Assembly (NCBI GenBank): GCA_035299065.1
Contig: DATGXI010000157.1
Span: 1 to 22,621, forward strand
DNA length: 22,621 bases
DNA from: DASPJQ01 sp035299065
Lineage (GTDB): Bacteria > Bacteroidota > Bacteroidia > Flavobacteriales_D > UBA2798
Direction: 5' to 3'
Positions within the stretch are counted from its first letter, which is position 1. Each line of letters opens with the position of its first letter. Positions 1-7,293 of the stretch are shown here, piece after piece. A model generated the notes under the pieces. The model saw only the letters and a program-made list of their open reading frames with translations, made no database searches and was not told the DNA's origin. Made by a program: the position numbers and the translations under genes.

Positions 1-1
1 C

Positions 2-1216
2 AATGAAATTTACGGCACCTCGGTTTTTGCAAGCCAGGAAAAAGTGAATGCAGGGCTTCAAAACCCAAAATCATTTGTGGCAAAAATCAAAAATGACAAA
101 GGATATAAGTTTATTGTTGCATTTTTGGAATCTTACCGCAAAAAACTGGAACCTGTGGTTAAAGTACACTCGGCCACCAATGAGCAATTGATGAACCAGT
201 ATGTGGCCGCTATATACGAAGTGTTTCCTGAAAAAAAGATTTGGCATGATGCCAACAGTACGTTACGGGTTGGGTATGGATTGGTTGAAGGCTCGGAGCC
301 AAAAGACGGCTTGAACTATAATTACTACACCACCAGCGAAGGTATTTTGGAAAAATACCAATCGGGGGCAGGTGAATATGCTTTACCTCCAAGGCTTTTG
401 GAACTTTTGAGCAAAAAAGATTTTGGAAAATGGGCCGACAGCGATGGATTGCTTCACACCTGTTTTACTGCAAGTGCTCAAACAACTGGCGGCAATAGCG
501 GAAGCCCGGTTTTGAATGGGTATGGAGAATTGATTGGCTTAAACTTTGACCGGAGTTGGGAAAGCACCATGAGTGACATTATGTATTCGCCAAAACTTTG
601 CCGCAACATTGTTTGTGACATACGGTATGTTTTGTTTATTATTGATAAGTATGCAGGGGCAACTCATTTGGTTGATGAGTTAAAACTGGTGAATGCTTCA
701 ACCAAAGAAAAAGCCAGGATTGACGGGATTAAAAAAGAAATTGAAGATATAACCGAGCAATTAAGAATCAATCCAGATAACCCGGCCATGCTGGTTAACC
801 GTGGGCAAAAATATTTCGATTTGAATTTAATGGACGATGCTCAGAAAAATGTGAATTCGGCCATAACCGCTAAAAAAGATTTTGGTCCGGCCCTGGTACT
901 CCAGGCAAAAATTTACCAGAAACAAGGGCGTTCAAAAGAAGCCTTGATGGCCGCAGAAAAAGCTGCAACCATGAGTCCGGCCGACATGGAAACAAAAAAA
1001 CTGGTAGCACACCTGGCCTTTCAAAACATGAACATGAAAAGGTGCATAGAGGTTTGCGGGCAAATTTTGAAAGTTGAAAAAGACCCCGACATTCTGTTGC
1101 TTAATGCCCGTGCAAACTATATGGGAGGAAGTTTGATGGAGGCCTGTAAGCTATATAAAGAGGCCCATGAGTTGGGATCAAAAGAAGTTTTGAAGGAACT
1201 CGAAACCTGCAATTAA
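2..1216 (+). CDS. S46 family dipeptidyl-peptidase (DPP11-like), C-terminal part fused to TPR repeats; 5' end missing
   Basis: The frame is open from base 2, so the gene begins upstream of the window; 404 residues are visible. The GGNSGSP motif, with the nucleophile Ser codon at 497-499, and the following ELIGLNFDRSWE and DIRYVLFIIDKY blocks are diagnostic of S46 serine peptidases, periplasmic enzymes that remove dipeptides from peptide N-termini. Eighteen residues after the Ser is Arg (codon 551-553). In the family this position is Arg in DPP11, which cleaves after Asp/Glu, and Gly in DPP7, so acidic P1 specificity is inferred. Known S46 enzymes end about 65 residues after the Ser; here another 170 or so residues form TPR-like helical repeats (from about base 740 to the end). 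The His and Asp of the triad lie outside the window. Family assignment is very sure, specificity less so. Confidence 0.93.
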   Translation, partial: NEIYGTSVFASQEKVNAGLQNPKSFVAKIKNDKGYKFIVAFLESYRKKLEPVVKVHSATNEQLMNQYVAAIYEVFPEKKIWHDANSTLRVGYGLVEGSEPKDGLNYNYYTTSEGILEKYQSGAGEYALPPRLLELLSKKDFGKWADSDGLLHTCFTASAQTTGGNSGSPVLNGYGELIGLNFDRSWESTMSDIMYSPKLCRNIVCDIRYVLFIIDKYAGATHLVDELKLVNASTKEKARIDGIKKEIEDITEQLRINPDNPAMLVNRGQKYFDLNLMDDAQKNVNSAITAKKDFGPALVLQAKIYQKQGRSKEALMAAEKAATMSPADMETKKLVAHLAFQNMNMKRCIEVCGQILKVEKDPDILLLNARANYMGGSLMEACKLYKEAHELGSKEVLKELETCN

Positions 1217-1425
1217 AGTACGCTATTCAAATCACGGCAACTAATTTTAACGGCCTGAATATGCTGTTGGAAAAAGCGCATTCCCGCTATTGACGAGGGT
1301 TTCATGCCATTTCAAGGTAAATCATACAAAAAGTTTTGGAGCAATTTTGGAAGCCGGGCAGCCTGGAAAATTTCCGTTGAATAAATCATTTTTGAGGCCT
1401 TTGAAAAACCGAACTGGCCTAAAAC

Positions 1426-1458
1426 AAAAATGCCTCTGAAAGATCAGAGGCATTTTTT
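1426..1458. terminator. Bidirectional Rho-independent terminator
   Basis: The arms ATGCCTCTGA (1430-1439) and TCAGAGGCAT (1444-1453) pair perfectly around the tetraloop AAGA. They are flanked by an A-run on the left and a T-run on the right, so the hairpin is followed by a U-tract on both strands. It sits 20 bases after the stop of the histone-like gene (- strand) and about 210 bases after the stop of the S46 peptidase gene (+ strand), and can serve both. Confidence 0.88.
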
Positions 1459-1478
1459 GTAGAGTGTCAACCCTTGAA

Positions 1479-1694
1479 TTAAGCAGCTTTAGCAGCTTTT
1501 TTCTTAGGAGCAGCTTTTTTCTTAGCAGCTTTTTTCTTCTTAGGAGCAGCTTTCTTTTTAGTAGCTTTCTTCTTAGTAGCTTTCTTTTTAGTAGCTTTTT
1601 TCTTAGCTCCACCTTTTTTTGCAGCTTTTTTCTTTTTAGGAGCCGCTTTCCTTGCTGCTGGTTTTTTCTTAGCAGCTTTTTTTGCTTTTGCCAT
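1479..1694 (-). CDS. Histone H1-like Lys/Ala-rich DNA-binding protein
   Basis: 71 residues, almost entirely Lys and Ala with some Pro, Thr, Arg and Gly. It starts MAKAKKAAKKKPAARKAA and continues with KKKAT and KKKAAPKKK repeats. This is the composition of the C-terminal tail of histone H1 and of bacterial H1-like nucleoid proteins (chlamydial Hc2, AlgP-type tails). There is no globular domain and no acidic residue. It is expected to bind DNA or RNA non-specifically by charge and may compact the nucleoid; that function is inferred from composition only. The ATG is followed by a clean frame, and a strong terminator lies just past the stop. The coding DNA contains a 15-base tandem repeat, so copy number may vary between strains. 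Confidence 0.82.
   Translation of the reverse strand: MAKAKKAAKKKPAARKAAPKKKKAAKKGGAKKKATKKKATKKKATKKKAAPKKKKAAKKKAAPKKKAAKAA
1546..1605 (-). repeat. 15-base tandem repeat inside the histone-like gene
   Basis: Four near-identical units, 1546-1560, 1561-1575, 1576-1590 and 1591-1605, each resembling GTAGCTTTCTTTTTA. Each unit encodes one KKKAT/KKKAA pentapeptide on the minus strand. Because units are a whole number of codons, gain or loss keeps the frame. Confidence 0.85.
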
Positions 1695-1754
1695 TTTGTT
1701 TAGGTTTAAGAATTATTATGTAAAATTAAAATTGTTTTTTTGCAAACGCTAATC

Positions 1755-2441
1755 TCAGGGTTTATTTTTTCCACCATGCAATGTGCAAAACTCTGAAACG
1801 ATCAAATCACTCCTTTTTAAGCTCTGCCTGGTCCACTTCATCAACAACTCATTTCGTTCCTCAATTCCAAGATTCCAACGAATGTTTTGTTTTTTTGTTT
1901 CATTAATGAAGTAAAAAAGGCACATGGCCACCGAAACCGATATGTTAAAGCTTTCGGTAAATCCATACATGGGTATAAAAATTCGCTCATCGCACATGTC
2001 CAGTACATGGTTGCTTACCCCGGTTTTTTCAGTTCCAAAAACAAAAGCGGTCTTTTGTGAAACGTCCAGATCCGTTAACTGGCGTGCGTTTTCTTTCGGA
2101 ACTGTTGCCGCAATCCTGTATCCACGTTGCTTTAATTCTTCCAAACAAGCCCTGGTGTTGTTGGTATGTTTGGTGTATTTATGAATCTCCATCCACTTAT
2201 TTGCACCACGCACAACCTGTTTGTTTATTTTATAACGGTCGCCATTTTTGATCACATGAACTTCCTGCAGGCCCATGCATTCGCTGGTGCGTATTGCCGC
2301 ACTGGCATTTTGTGCTTGCCAAATATCTTCCAAAACAACTGTTACATGGCGGGTTCGCTGATCAAGAACCTGCTTTAACCGGTTCATGCGTTCGGTTGAA
2401 ATAAATGTTTCAAGGTATGTTTGAAGCTCGGGATTGTACAT
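1755..2441 (-). CDS. trmH: tRNA (guanosine-2'-O-)-methyltransferase TrmH (SpoU family)
   Basis: SPOUT-fold methyltransferase expected to put a 2'-O-methyl group on G18 of the tRNA D-loop using S-adenosylmethionine. All three SpoU motifs are present: NASAAIRTSE (with the catalytic Arg), FVFGTEKTGVS, and IPMYGFTESFNISVSVA (with the conserved Asn). The order and the surrounding text match Escherichia coli TrmH closely. The frame is open back to an ATG at 2463-2465, giving 236 residues, but the extra N-terminus (MQVYIHIY) is only the translation of an AT-rich palindrome. I prefer the ATG at 2439-2441 (MYNPELQTYL, 228 residues), close to where E. coli TrmH starts. It is divergent from the merR-like gene across about 180 bases. 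Confidence 0.88.
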   Translation of the reverse strand: MYNPELQTYLETFISTERMNRLKQVLDQRTRHVTVVLEDIWQAQNASAAIRTSECMGLQEVHVIKNGDRYKINKQVVRGANKWMEIHKYTKHTNNTRACLEELKQRGYRIAATVPKENARQLTDLDVSQKTAFVFGTEKTGVSNHVLDMCDERIFIPMYGFTESFNISVSVAMCLFYFINETKKQNIRWNLGIEERNELLMKWTRQSLKRSDLIVSEFCTLHGGKNKP

Positions 2442-2453
2442 ATATATATGTAT
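2436..2453. repeat. AT-rich near-palindrome, copy 1 (overlaps trmH start)
   Basis: TGTACATATATATATGTA, identical to the copy at 2481-2498 and nearly self-complementary. It covers the preferred trmH start codon, so a protein bound here could block trmH expression. An operator role is inference. Confidence 0.6.
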
Positions 2454-2480
2454 GTAAACTTGCAAAATTGAAGCACGACC

Positions 2481-2498
2481 TGTACATATATATATGTA
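2481..2498. repeat. AT-rich near-palindrome, copy 2
   Basis: Exact 18-base repeat of 2436-2453, 45 bases away start to start. It lies in the divergent trmH/merR-like spacer. Two identical palindromes between divergent genes, one of which encodes a DNA-binding protein, suggest operator sites, but no binding partner can be assigned from sequence alone. Confidence 0.6.
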
Positions 2499-2625
2499 TA
2501 AAGCTTAACAACCGTATGTTCTTAACGCATGTTTGGGCCGTTTAAATGATCGATGGCCATGATTTAATGGCAAAAATTCCCGTAAATATTGGGCTTTTTC
2601 CTATTTTAGCGTAAAATAAAACACC

Positions 2626-3000
2626 TTGCCATACAAGTCTAAACCCACACAAAAGTTGTATTACTCAATTGGCGAGGTGGCCGATATGTTTAGTGTAAAC
2701 ACATCGCTCATACGGTTCTGGGAAAATGAATTTGATATACTTAAGCCCTCAAAAACAAAAAAAGGCAACCGTATGTTTACCGCCCAGGACATTGAAAACA
2801 TAAAAATCATATTCAAACTTGTAAAAGGCGAAGGTTATACCCTGCAAGGCGCGAAAGAAAAATTGAAAATGCAGCAAATGGAGGCCGAAGAAAACAAAAA
2901 AGAAAGCCCCGAAAAAAACCAGGTCCTTACCAAGGCCGAACTACTGAAAAAACTTAATCACATAAAAAAATGGCTCGAGTTCCTGGAGGGCGAAATCTGA
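2626..3000 (+). CDS. MerR-family transcriptional regulator, TTG start
   Basis: 124 residues. The N-terminal half (about 11-80) is a MerR-type winged helix-turn-helix: YYSIGEVADMFSVNTSLIRFWE is the recognition helix-turn-helix, followed by a wing (TKKGNRMFT) and the helical stretch KGEGYTLQGAKEKL. The C-terminal part is a short charged helix (ELLKKLNHIKKWLEFLEGEI) suited to dimerisation, with no Cys-rich metal site and no drug-binding domain. The start is TTG at 2626: an in-frame stop lies just upstream, the next ATG falls inside the HTH, and Bacteroidota relatives commonly begin MPYK. Its last 31 bases overlap the next gene, implying co-transcription and possibly translational coupling. The effector and targets are unknown. 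Confidence 0.87.
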   Translation: MPYKSKPTQKLYYSIGEVADMFSVNTSLIRFWENEFDILKPSKTKKGNRMFTAQDIENIKIIFKLVKGEGYTLQGAKEKLKMQQMEAEENKKESPEKNQVLTKAELLKKLNHIKKWLEFLEGEI

Positions 3001-5003
3001 CGAAAATAGGTCCGGCTGTTTTTTTGGCCGGACTTCTTGTTTTCATGTGCATATTCAATTCAACTGCACAAGTAATCAAGGAAGAAAAAGGCATGAACAA
3101 TCAAGCCGATCAAAATACTTTCCAGGAAGGCGAATATTGGTTTGAATCACAAAATTTCAAGGCCGCATTAATCGAATACAGGAAACTAATTGATAAGTAT
3201 CCAAACGAAGAAATCCTGAATTACCGCATAGGTGTTTGCGAACTTTACTTTAGCGATAAATGGGAAAGTTCGCTTACCCACCTTCAAAAACTGCCGTATG
3301 ATAAATACGCCAAAACCGATTATACCTTTTACCTGGGTTGCGCCATGCATTTTAACCTCAAATTTGATGAGGCCATAGTTGAATTCAATAAATTTCTCAG
3401 ATCTAAAAAAGGTACTAAAGCACAAAAAGAAGAAGCCGCTTTTTACATTACCAATTGCGAAAACGGCAGGGAGCTTAAAGCAAACCCTGTAAACATTACC
3501 ATCACCAACATTGGCGCACCAATTAATACAGAAGGGTCAGAATATGTACCGCTCATTTCGGGCGATGAATCAAGCATGGTATTTACCTACCGTGGCCAAC
3601 AGTCAATTGGCGGAAAACAATTTGTACCCGGAAAAAAAAATGCAAACGAAGGTGAGTATTATGAAGACATTATGCGCGTGGTGCGCGATAGTGCCGGAAA
3701 CTGGAAGCAACCGGTTTTACTAAATACAAACATTAATACTACAGGTAACGATGCCTGTGTTGCATTAAGCCATGATGGAACAAATTTATTAATGTTCCGA
3801 AGTTTGCCGGGCGATCTTGGAACCTTGTATGAAACCGGGCTGGATGGAACTGAATGGACCGACCCCGAATTAATTCCAGGCAAAGTAAATTCACCTTCGT
3901 GGGAAGGCAGTATTACCGTTTCACCTGATGGAAAAACAGCCTACTTTGCCAGTGAAAGGCCTGGTGGTAAAGGCGGGCGCGATATTTACCGCGCAACATT
4001 ATTACCTGACGGCACCTGGGGTAAAATTACCAACGCAGGCGATTCCATAAATACCAAATATGATGACGATGCACCTTTTTTTCATCCAAGTGGCCAATAC
4101 CTTATTATATGTTCACGCGGCCATAAAAGCATGGGCGGGTTTGACATTTTCAGGTGCGATAAAATAAATGACAGCACATGGACCAAACCAAAAAATTTAG
4201 GACACCCCATTAATACACCCGGTGAAGACATCTACTATACATTAACGGCCGATGGAAAAAAAGGATTTTATTCATCAGGTAAAGCTGGCGGATTTGGTTT
4301 ACAGGATATATATGTAGTGGAACCTGGCTTACCGGGGGTTACCATAAAATTGTTGCAAGTAAATGGAACAGTTACATTGAATGATAAACCCGTACGTGCT
4401 GAAATTGAGATATCCTACTCGACAAACGCTGCCGGCCAAAATTATGCTACCAATTATTCAAATTCAGCAACCGGTAAATACCTGGCCGCTTTACCTGCCG
4501 GAAATGATTTTACCCTGAAATTTAAATTACCCGGGCTCGAACCTCAAATACGAACCATTTCATCGCAGGACATAAATAATTTTCTTGAAACAACCGTTGA
4601 TGTACCTTTTTACAACGAAGAATTTACAGCAAAAATCAGGAGACAAAAAGACAGTTTGGAAGCTGTAGCCAATGCCGCTAAAACAAATGATGCAAAACTT
4701 GTTGAGGAATATGCAACCAATAAAGCCGAAGGACTTGTTTTCAGGGTGCAAATTGGAGCTTACAACCTGCCGCAAAACTTTAATTATTCGGCCATCATGA
4801 AAATGCAGAAGGTAGAAAAATTAAAACTCGAGGACAACGTAACCCGATTTGTAATGGGTAAGTTTGACAATTATGCCGATGCGAAAATATTTAGAGACAA
4901 GGTGATTGCTGCGGGTATTACCGATGCATTTATTACAGCCATTTATAAGGATAAACGAGTTTACATTAAGGATTTGGTGGAACAGGGTATTTTCAGGAAG
5001 TGA
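2970..5003 (+). CDS. Secreted TPR / PD40 beta-propeller / SPOR-like domain protein
   Basis: 677 residues. An N-terminal signal-like segment (about 1-34, ending NSTAQ) is followed by TPR-like helices (about 45-165), then WD40-like PD40 propeller blades (about 185-450; motifs such as VSPDGKTAYFASERPGG and GGRDIYRATL). Next come a small beta-sandwich resembling a carboxypeptidase regulatory domain (about 458-545) and a C-terminal SPOR-like domain from about 587 (FRVQIGAYNLPQNF). The order TPR, propeller, regulatory-like domain recalls the T9SS protein PorE and its OmpA-tailed relatives, but the OmpA peptidoglycan-binding domain is replaced here by a SPOR-like one, which in known proteins binds denuded peptidoglycan. 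It is probably a periplasmic or outer-membrane-associated scaffold. The ATG lies inside the merR-like gene and is the only start giving a complete signal sequence. Confidence 0.85.
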   Translation: MARVPGGRNLTKIGPAVFLAGLLVFMCIFNSTAQVIKEEKGMNNQADQNTFQEGEYWFESQNFKAALIEYRKLIDKYPNEEILNYRIGVCELYFSDKWESSLTHLQKLPYDKYAKTDYTFYLGCAMHFNLKFDEAIVEFNKFLRSKKGTKAQKEEAAFYITNCENGRELKANPVNITITNIGAPINTEGSEYVPLISGDESSMVFTYRGQQSIGGKQFVPGKKNANEGEYYEDIMRVVRDSAGNWKQPVLLNTNINTTGNDACVALSHDGTNLLMFRSLPGDLGTLYETGLDGTEWTDPELIPGKVNSPSWEGSITVSPDGKTAYFASERPGGKGGRDIYRATLLPDGTWGKITNAGDSINTKYDDDAPFFHPSGQYLIICSRGHKSMGGFDIFRCDKINDSTWTKPKNLGHPINTPGEDIYYTLTADGKKGFYSSGKAGGFGLQDIYVVEPGLPGVTIKLLQVNGTVTLNDKPVRAEIEISYSTNAAGQNYATNYSNSATGKYLAALPAGNDFTLKFKLPGLEPQIRTISSQDINNFLETTVDVPFYNEEFTAKIRRQKDSLEAVANAAKTNDAKLVEEYATNKAEGLVFRVQIGAYNLPQNFNYSAIMKMQKVEKLKLEDNVTRFVMGKFDNYADAKIFRDKVIAAGITDAFITAIYKDKRVYIKDLVEQGIFRK

Positions 5004-5091
5004 TTAATTAATCATTTACTTTTTATTTACGATTTTTGATTGAAGAAGCAGGATTCATCAAACTTTAAAAATCAAACTTCGCAACTACATT

Positions 5092-6648
5092 TTACCAGCT
5101 TCCGCCTCCACCACCGCCACCTGAACGGCCGCCACCCCAGGAGCTGCCACCACCACCACCACCGTAGCTTCCGCCTCCACTTCCTCCACTTGAACTTCGC
5201 GTTTTTTTGGGAATGGTATATGTTTCCTCGCGGTAATTACCACAATTTTTACAACTGTATTTTCGTTTTCCTGTACCTGAACTTTCGTATGTTGCGGGAG
5301 TTATTGTTTCACTTCCCTGATACACTTCGGTAATGCGGCTGCATTTTGGGCACGTATTGTATGACGTATAATAGGCCTTGTATCCCAATACTTGTGTATG
5401 CTGGCACGATTTGCATTTCCAAACATCCCAGTCACGTGAAGCAAGTTGCTCTTCCAGCAATTGACCTTTTTCCAAAAATGCATCATCTGATTTTTCATCA
5501 ATCACATTTTCAGTGTAACGCATTTGATTTGAACAACCTTTGCATGGCCTGTCGGCCTTACGCAATTCATTGCATTTCCTGTAATACCAAAAAAGATAAA
5601 AAACAAAAGGTATGGGAAAAAATACCGTGGCCCAGGCCGTCCAGTGCTTGTTGTTTGTTCTTAAATCGGAATACGTTTCATACACACTTCTCTCCTTTGA
5701 CTTTGAGGGACCGGTTAATATTGCTTTGTTTGCCCTTAACCGAAACTCGAGCAGTAAAAATCCAAGTGCTACATAAATACCCAAAAACATAATTCCCTCC
5801 ATATAACCATAAAACTCAGGGTTCAGGTATAAAAACAAAACGCTTATAAAAGGAATCAAACCAATAAGAAGATAAAAAAACATTCCGGGTTTCCTGAATG
5901 AATATTTATCCAACACTTTATTGGTTATTTTTCGCTTGCGGGATACGTAAATCCAAATTCCTAAAAAAATAAGCCAGGGAATAATAAACGCAAAACTATA
6001 CTCGATAATCGCTCCCCGCCAATCTATTGGTGCTTCTTCTGAAACAGTTGATGCGGCATATTCCTGTGAAACGGGTGCTTCCCCAATGGGATCAATATAT
6101 GCAACACCGGTAGAATCGGTCAGTGAAAGTCCTTTTTTTGTAAATAAATCCTTTCGAACTGCATTCACAACATTTAAAATTCCACCCTGGTAATCGCCCG
6201 ATTTAAAATAGGGAACCAGGTATGCTTTACCCAATTGCACACATTCATAATCGGTCAAATCACCTTCAAGTCCAAGCCCTGTTTCAAATTCCCATCGCTT
6301 TTGGTCAAGTACTATCATTAACAATAACCCGTTGTCTTTACCGGCCTTGCCAATTTTCCAATAATTAAAGAGCCTTGATGCAAATTGTTTAGCGACATCG
6401 CTGCCAATTGAATTTACAATAACAATTCCGAATTGAACATCGGCTTTTGTTTCAAGGTCCCAGGTTATGGCATTAATAGCTGCTTCTGTTGATTCGTCAA
6501 TGTAATTATCCGGATCGGAAACAGTTGTACGCGAAGGTGAAGATTTTGGGTCGGGTAATGTTTCAACCGTCCAGGCAGTTGTTTGCGCTTTTGCAAACTG
6601 TACCAATAAAATAAATACACTGAAGAAAAGAGCGTTGAACTTTGACAT
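5092..6648 (-). CDS. TPM-domain membrane protein with two zinc-ribbon-like Cys clusters and Gly-rich tail
   Basis: 518 residues. Signal peptide (1-21), then a TPM domain (about 45-170, with DNGLLLMIVLDQKRWEFETG), four likely membrane helices (about 213-236, 254-275, 282-301, 336-356), and a soluble tail. The tail carries four CxxC pairs (C369/C372, C412/C415, C433/C436, C466/C469), consistent with two zinc ribbons. It ends in a Gly/Ser-rich segment (486-518) with tryptophans, as in many YgcG-type proteins. TPM proteins are commonly encoded beside LemA, as here with a 5-base gap, and are thought to act in envelope maintenance; Arabidopsis TLP18.3 is a TPM protein in photosystem II repair. The biochemical role of the bacterial members is unsettled. 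Confidence 0.88.
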   Translation of the reverse strand: MSKFNALFFSVFILLVQFAKAQTTAWTVETLPDPKSSPSRTTVSDPDNYIDESTEAAINAITWDLETKADVQFGIVIVNSIGSDVAKQFASRLFNYWKIGKAGKDNGLLLMIVLDQKRWEFETGLGLEGDLTDYECVQLGKAYLVPYFKSGDYQGGILNVVNAVRKDLFTKKGLSLTDSTGVAYIDPIGEAPVSQEYAASTVSEEAPIDWRGAIIEYSFAFIIPWLIFLGIWIYVSRKRKITNKVLDKYSFRKPGMFFYLLIGLIPFISVLFLYLNPEFYGYMEGIMFLGIYVALGFLLLEFRLRANKAILTGPSKSKERSVYETYSDLRTNNKHWTAWATVFFPIPFVFYLFWYYRKCNELRKADRPCKGCSNQMRYTENVIDEKSDDAFLEKGQLLEEQLASRDWDVWKCKSCQHTQVLGYKAYYTSYNTCPKCSRITEVYQGSETITPATYESSGTGKRKYSCKNCGNYREETYTIPKKTRSSSGGSGGGSYGGGGGGSSWGGGRSGGGGGGGSW

Positions 6649-6653
6649 AAAAA

Positions 6654-7259
6654 TTACTCCATTAATTTTTCTACATCAGGAGTGGTATCGGAACCTTGTT
6701 TCATCTTAAACACCGCCTTGCGTTCAAAACCAAAAAATCCGGCAAACATGTTATTTGGAAATCTTCTTATATAGGTATTGTAATCCTGTACTTTTTCATT
6801 GAATACCTGGCGCTGGAAAGTAATTCGGTTTTCACAGCCTTCCAGTTCGGTCATCAATGCATCAAACTTAGTGCTGCTTTTTAAGTCGGGATAATTTTCA
6901 GTCACCATCAATAAACGCCCCAACGAAGCGCTCAATGTGTTTTGTGCATTTTCAAATTTCTGGAGCGATGCTTCATCCAGGTTCTCAGGGTTAATATTGA
7001 TGGAAGTGGCTTTTGCCCGTGCATTCACAATATTCTCAAGGGTTTTGGCTTCAAACTCTGAATATTTTTTTACAACTGCAACAATGTTTGGAATAAGGTC
7101 GGCCCTGCGCTGGTACACATTTTCAACCTGTGCCCATTGGGTTATTACCGCTTCTTCTTTTGCAACCATGTTGCGTTGGGCCGAGCAGCCCATAAAAAAA
7201 CCGATAACCAAAATAAGTCCAAGCACGCTTAGTACAATGGTTCTTGTTGTAAATTTCAT
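6654..7259 (-). CDS. lemA: LemA family protein
   Basis: 201 residues. One N-terminal membrane segment (about 8-25), then long helices typical of LemA: QWAQVENVYQRRADLIPNIV, ENAQNTLSASLGRLL, and the conserved VQDYNTYIRRFPNNMFAGFFGF. LemA proteins sit in the inner membrane with a helical domain facing outward; their function is poorly known. GCSAQ at the end of the hydrophobic stretch could be read as a weak lipobox, so a lipoprotein form is possible. It lies between the SDR gene (34 bases upstream) and the TPM gene (5 bases downstream) on the same strand, so these three are probably one operon. Confidence 0.93.
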   Translation of the reverse strand: MKFTTRTIVLSVLGLILVIGFFMGCSAQRNMVAKEEAVITQWAQVENVYQRRADLIPNIVAVVKKYSEFEAKTLENIVNARAKATSININPENLDEASLQKFENAQNTLSASLGRLLMVTENYPDLKSSTKFDALMTELEGCENRITFQRQVFNEKVQDYNTYIRRFPNNMFAGFFGFERKAVFKMKQGSDTTPDVEKLME

Positions 7260-7293
7260 AATGATTGATTTTTATAAATGTATAAACTATTTT

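Noticed and set aside
1464..1703. Ser/Phe-rich + strand frame over the histone-like gene, and a Lys/Leu-rich alternative frame at 1322-1612
   Set aside because: Other-frame readings of the Lys/Ala repeat; the frame at 1322-1612 also reads through the terminator hairpin.
5001..5014. TGATTAATTAATCA palindrome at the stop of the SPOR-like protein gene
   Set aside because: AT-only short palindrome without GC stem; too weak to call a terminator or operator.
5040..5792. His-rich and Cys-rich + strand frames (5040-5333, 5346-5792)
   Set aside because: Antisense to the Gly-rich tail and zinc-ribbon region of the TPM protein; the His runs are reverse-complement Gly codons.
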